From positions 19,607,541 to 19,671,540 of the forward strand of contig CM034241.1 of NCBI GenBank assembly GCA_019916065.1: a stretch of 64,000 nucleotides of DNA, in the 5' to 3' direction. The first letter of the stretch is position 1. Every line of letters starts with the position of its first letter. This DNA comes from Vitellaria paradoxa. Lineage: Eukaryota > Streptophyta > Magnoliopsida > Ericales > Sapotaceae. Position numbers and translations under genes: made by a program. This document shows, in pieces, positions 59,521-64,000 of this stretch. Below the pieces are notes generated by a model. It was given only the letters and a program-made list of their open reading frames with translations, was not told the DNA's origin and ran no database searches.

Positions 59521-59726
59521 CTGCCCCATCTCATTTGCCAGATTGTAGAGCTCCTTATAAGTGCTAATTTTCCCTCCGCTGGGACTTTCACAAATGGTAC
59601 CTTCTTAGAAGACCTTTGTGAACAAAAAATTTCATAGAGATACCTAGAAAACTTTGAATAAAGCCTAATATGCATTTGAATAACAAAGCCTAACATACAT
59701 TTGAATAAGGGACACAAGACAATACC
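59521..59726. other. Short spacer between LINE fragments
   Basis: No recognisable content. It contains a small repeat TTTGAATAA...CCTAA(C/T)AT at 59668-59710. Confidence 0.4.
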
Positions 59727-60570
59727 AGTTTAGGTAAATTTTTATCACATTCCCCTTGAACTTTGGGCAACGGATGGTCTAAGTTTTATAGCAAGCGCTA
59801 TTGGGAAACCTTTACACGCAGATCCGATGACGGAGAAAGTTAAAAGACTCAAATACGCCCGTGTTTGTGTTGAAATTAGTGGCGAAAGGGAACAACCTGA
59901 GATAGTGGAAGTTGAGTTAAGTGATGAGATTATTGCTGCAATTAAGGTGGAATATAATTGGCTTCCTTGCCATTGTGATGTTTGTAAAGAGTTTGGTCAT
60001 TTTACAAAGGTTTGTTAGAAGTTAATTCGACAAAATTGGAAGAAAAAATATAACAAAATGAAGGAGAAAATGAGGATTGGCAGAGCGTAAAAAAGAAAGG
60101 TAAGGCTACCATTTTTTCAAATTCTAAACCTTGCCCCATGCCTACCACTATTACTTGCAGCACATCAAATGGTTTTGGTGTTTTGGCGGAGGAAGAGCAA
60201 AGTAAGCAAGCTGATAAACAATTGGCAGTTTTGGAGCATACAAATACAATAGAGGATCCAGCTATAATGGTTTTGGGTGAGGTTTCTTTGGCTACACATG
60301 TTGCCATTAAAACAATGCAAATTGTGAGTAAGGAACCATTGGCTGCAAGAAACATAAAGAATGAAATCAAGATGTTAATGCAATAGTTGTAAGAATTGGT
60401 AGTACTACCATTGAAGATGGAGTAGGCAGAATTGAAGCCCCTATGGTTACTTTAGTTCCATTTGATGCAAGTTGCAAATCAATGGTAAATACTTCTGATT
60501 CTATTACTACTGTGGATGTTCAACGAAATGATGCTTTGATTCATGAGAATTAGCAGAGGGCCAGATTTCT
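59727..60570 (+). pseudogene. LINE ORF1 C-terminal part with zinc knuckle
   Basis: From about 59730 the frame reads FYHIPLELWATDGLSFIAS and GKPLHADPMTEKVKRLKYAR, the end of the DUF4283-like domain. A CCHC knuckle with CX2CX4HX4C spacing follows at 59974-60015 (CDVCKEFGHFTKVC), then TAG. The following 500 bases (60138-60386 open) are Glu/Lys/Ser-rich, like the variable ORF1 tail. The 5' part is missing. Confidence 0.72.
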
Positions 60571-60707
60571 AATAGTTCATAGCAGGTGCATATTAATTCA
60601 TCTAACCTAGTCGTAAATGAGAAAAAGAAAAAGAATCCTCAACCTAAGTTGAGGAAGAAATTAAATCAAGACGGGGATGGCAGCCTCGAGTCTCCTATTC
60701 CTTCATT

Positions 60708-61760
60708 TTGTTAATGATTAAGATCGCGTGTTGGAACATTAGGGGTTTGAATATCCCCTCTAAACAGTATGCTATTAAGAGGATGGTTTCTACCCTTAAT
60801 ATTGCTTGTCTTAGAACTGTGGAGACAAAGGTAAGGAGCATTAATAGAGATAGAGTTTTTGGACTCTTGATGCGAGGTTGGGATATGGTAAGTAATTATG
60901 ATCATCATACTGCTAGGAGAATTTGGGTATTGTGGAATCCTAATGTGGTTCAAATTGAGCTATTGAGAATGACAGATCAAATTGTTAATTGCTTGATGAA
61001 TTTCATAGAGCCTAAACTGCATGTATTTGTCTCTTTTGTTTATGGCTCTAATTATGTTATGGAATGGAGGGCTTTGTGGTCTCATTTGCGATCTCAGATA
61101 AGTATTGTTGGTAAAGTGCCTTGGCTTGCACTCGGGGATTTTAATACTATTAGATATAGATTTGAAAGGAAAAATGGTAGTGAGAATTGGCCCCCTTGGA
61201 TGGATGAGTTAAATGAGACTTTGGTTGATGCTAAGCTAGAGGACATTCGTTTTTGTGGTTTTTTATATTCCTGGCATAACAGAAGAATGGATGGCCATAT
61301 TTCCTGGAATTTGGATAGGACTCTTCATAATTCACAGTGGATGGTTTCTTTTGGTTCCTCTTTTGCTGAATTTCTTCCTTATGATGAATCTTGTCACTCA
61401 CCTATTATTGTTGACATTGGACTTCCAAGTTATAAAGCGTAGAATTCCTTTCAAGTTCTTTAACTATTGGATGGAGTTCGATGAGTCCCTTCCTATTGTG
61501 CATGATGTTTGGCAAACTAATGTGGATGGATGCCCTATGCATCAAGTCTATAGCAAGTTGAAGCTTGTTAAGGTAGCTCTTAAAACTCTAAATAGGAAGA
61601 AGAATTTAGAGTTGAAAGTCTCGACTAATAATGTCCGTGAAGAGCTTTATGGATACCAAAGAATTATTGATACTAATAGTGGGTCTTCTGATGTGGTGCT
61701 TAAGGAAAAAGAATGCTTAGCTATAATTACCAAAAAAAGAATGCTTAGCTAGACTCGTGC
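60708..61760 (+). pseudogene. LINE ORF2 N-terminal part: endonuclease and linker
   Basis: 60708-61442 is open for 244 codons and covers a whole APE-like endonuclease: ACWNIRGLN near the start, VETKV (catalytic Glu), LGDFNTIR, and at the end ESCHSPIIVDIG, where the usual SDHSP motif has Cys in place of the catalytic Asp. The reading sense then shifts and goes on in 61450-61752 with the linker (FKFFNYWMEF, VWQTNVDG, LKTLNRKK). RT is absent: the copy stops near 61760. The altered catalytic residue and frame break indicate no activity. Confidence 0.78.
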
Positions 61761-63037
61761 CTGTTAATAAGGTAGAAGAGAGTTATAATTGTTAAGACCA
61801 ACTATTGTAAATTGGCAATCCATGATCAAATAGAAGTGTTTGTACTTTAGATTTAGTGTAGGCTGAGGCACTAAAGTTTTAAGTCGATATAAAATTCTGA
61901 AAGGCCTCAGAGAAACTGTTTCCATAATGGCTGGAAGTCTTGAAGAATGTTTGTGAGCTGTATATAAACACCTCATTAGCAGCCGTCGAGGAGAGACTTT
62001 CATATACTTTTTTCCAGTTTCTTCATAACTCTAGAATGTAGTTTAGGGTAGTTTTAGGATTGATTTCTTTGGTTTTTGTTCATTGATTTTATTTTGACAT
62101 TGCTTCGAAGTATGGTACATAAGTTTTATTTAATGAATCTCATTTTCTTTTCACTTTCATTTTCTATTCAATGTTTTATTACTTTATCTATGTTAGGCTA
62201 GGTTTTAATCTTGATCTAACCCATCCATGATGGGTTGGTGAAACCTTATTTGATGATTGGATGTGATTGAATCCTCATATACAATGTAAAACTTGTATGT
62301 TAGGGTTCTTGTTTGTCTAGATCTATTTTCTAATGTTTTAAAAACCTTTGAAAACATATGTAGTTGATCATATTTCCTTGAAATCACTGATAACTACATA
62401 TGATTAGAATTTTCTTATTACTTTGAAAATATAGAAAATGAATCTAGATTTATTTTCTGGTTTTCTTTTTCTTTTGGTTTTCAAAACATTCGAAAACTTA
62501 TAACCTCGATCATATTTCTTTGAAATCCCTGATGACGTTACTTGATTATAACTTTCTTCATATTTTGAAATCAAAGAAAAGAATTCTAGACCAAAGAATG
62601 TTTTCAAGATGAAATCTTTCCGGTTTATTTATCCTAAAAAAATGTGATTTTAAAACCGTGCTTTGGAATTAATGTTTTCACGATAAAATTTTTTCGGTTT
62701 ACTTTTCCTAAATGTGAGCTGTAAACCGAGATAATAGTTACATCTAATATGAGAATAAAGTGTTCACCCAGATTTGTAGGTTAGATCAAGTCTTTTCATT
62801 TTGATTATTTGCAATTTTATTTTATTTGTTAACTAGTTAAAAACTAATCAATCCAAACCCAAAACTTATTTCATTTTCCTATACTTAAAACTAAACAGTA
62901 GGTAGAAGAACTTAGAAAACCCTAGTGTTCAATCTCATAGTTCCCTGTGGATTTGACCTCAAACTCACTAAGTTAAAACTACACTGCACACCCTTGCACT
63001 TAGGGGTTAGTTTAGACGCACATTGTACAAACGGTCA
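61761..63037 (+). repeat. 5'-truncated LTR of element V (Y family)
   Basis: It shares with Y a promoter segment (TATATAAACACCTCATTAGCAGCCG, cf. 44048), paired dyad-free U5 phrases with ATTCTCTG/ATCACTG-like words, and the final block GTAGGTAGAAGAACTTAGAAA through the conserved CTCACTAAGTTAAAACTAC to GGTCA at 63037. Its U3 start is missing or unrecognisable: 61761-61950 could be U3 or unrelated flank. The LTR joins LINE sequence on the left. Confidence 0.75.
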
Positions 63038-63043
63038 AGTTTT

Positions 63044-63061
63044 TGGCGCTGTTGCCGGGAA
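63044..63061 (+). other. Primer binding site of V, tRNA-Asp type with two mismatches
   Basis: TGGCGCTGTTGCCGGGAA, six bases after the LTR. Confidence 0.8.
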
Positions 63062-63077
63062 ACTTAGTATTGATTCA

Positions 63078-64000
63078 TGAGGACCCCAGAGTTCATTTAG
63101 AACATTTTGAGTCAATTGTTTCTATTGCACAGATGGTTACATGGATGACACATTTAAGGATAATTTTTTCCTGTTATCATTATGTAGGGTAGCCAACTAT
63201 TGGTGTCGTGCCACTACTTGGTCCATTAATATTTGGGAAGAGTTACAAAATGATTTTATTGCAACTTTTCTGCCCAATTTTCAAAACTTCACTTTTCGCT
63301 TTCAAATTAGAAATTTTTGTTTTAAGAAGGGTGAAGTATTTTATAAATGCTGGGAGAGATTTAAAAACCTTTTAGAAACTTTCCCAAATCATGGACTAGA
63401 TTTAGGATACATTCTAGGTATATTCTATAAAGCTCTACCTTGTGAGTTATACCGAGTGTTTGATAAAATCTTGGGTAGGGAATTTCTTGACCTTACCCCA
63501 GAAGAGGCATGGTCTTTTTTGAATTTCTCTATGAACACACTAAGCCACTGGAAAAACTTAAACCTAGTTTTGAATCTCATTCACTTGAAAGCCACACAAA
63601 CCCTTTCTAGTATGCTTCTGTTTCACTTAATCCTTATGATCCATCCTTAGAAAGTGGAGTAGGTGTGAAGCCTGTTTACTTGGATATTGCATGTCCCAAC
63701 TCTACTCTACTCATCGAGGGCCAGTCTGAGGAACCCCTACATCATTGGCTTACTGAATCTAATAATACACAAGTTGAGTCACTCTGCAAGCAAACTCAAC
63801 ATAGGGAAGAAATTAGCTTAGGAGTTGATTCTCGTGCATATGAGACTTCCACACATATTGACTCTACATTAGATGATACATTTTTCAAGTCCATAACATG
63901 TCCTTATATTCATCCACCCACTGAAGCTGAAATTACTGAATCTAAGGCCTTTTTATTTCTTGCACGAGAAAATCTTAATTCAAAAACCTTAAACTTTGAG
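63078..64000 (+). pseudogene. V gag, N-terminally deleted, continuing past the window
   Basis: The sequence corresponds to Y gag from about codon 47. The leader joins directly to the codons for EDP..., so about 195 bases including the start region are missing relative to Y. Frames: 63141-63650 is open with FLLSLCRVANYW, INIWEELQNDFIATFLPNF, EVFYKCWERFKNLLETFP and FLDLTPEEAWSF. A frame change follows, and the later part (63770-64000) matches the Y tail (KQTQHREEISL, ESKAFLFLAREN). About 280 bases near 63530-63770 have no counterpart in Y. The rest of the element lies outside the window. Confidence 0.78.

Overview
This window looks like intergenic DNA from the nuclear genome of a flowering plant, probably a eudicot. 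It is AT-rich and made almost entirely of layered retrotransposons: Athila-type Ty3/Gypsy elements primed by tRNA-Asp, Tekay/Del-like and SIRE-like LTRs, L1-type LINEs and a tRNA-derived SINE. I see no gene that is clearly intact and host-encoded. The best host relic is a frameshifted pentatricopeptide-repeat (PPR) gene at about 24060-24820. The species cannot be told from the sequence.

Left part (1-24 kb). A truncated Athila-like element (803-4766) carries a solo LTR (893-2654) with a perfect 5-bp target duplication (ATGAG). AT-rich spacer follows, then a LINE relic (about 8030-8800), a copia relic (11480-11892) holding a SINE (11903-12112), a SIRE-like copia LTR (15183-16776), and a nearly full-length but broken LINE on the minus strand (17947-23774).

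Centre (24.8-51.2 kb). Element 'Y' (24826-51187, target duplication ATAAG) sits in the PPR pseudogene. Y has 1.88-kb LTRs, a tRNA-Asp primer site and a gag-like ORF but no protease, reverse transcriptase or integrase, so it is non-autonomous. A complex of a second family, 'X' (24977-43610, target duplication AGCAG), lies inside Y's 5' LTR. X has two parts separated by an inverted fragment of a Y-like element ('U', 33904-35001). The first part is an LTR followed by a roughly 2.9-kb inverted repeat with a 0.9-kb loop, built from the element's 3' region. The second part is an LTR, a primer site and almost intact gag-pol (36860-42809), with a 3' end cut short by a microhomology deletion.

Right part (51.2-64 kb). 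AT-rich spacer with a possible copia primer site is followed by a 2.6-kb Tekay/Del-like LTR with internal tandem repeats (54987-57610) and its decayed gag region, LINE fragments in scrambled order (about 58990-61760), and the start of another Y-like element, 'V' (LTR end, primer site, gag), that runs off the window.

The most notable structure is the X hairpin. An LTR lies directly upstream of a 2.9-kb inverted repeat whose inner junction falls in oligo-A/oligo-T tracts. This is what self-primed fold-back of minus-strand cDNA would give, and a transcript from the LTR would form a long double-stranded RNA, a plausible source of silencing small RNAs. Small deletions are concentrated in this part, so an assembly or read artefact must be excluded. 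X is also strongly enriched in the palindrome ATTCGAAT, and all the Y-like LTRs carry a GGTCCGGACC-type dyad just upstream of their TATA box.
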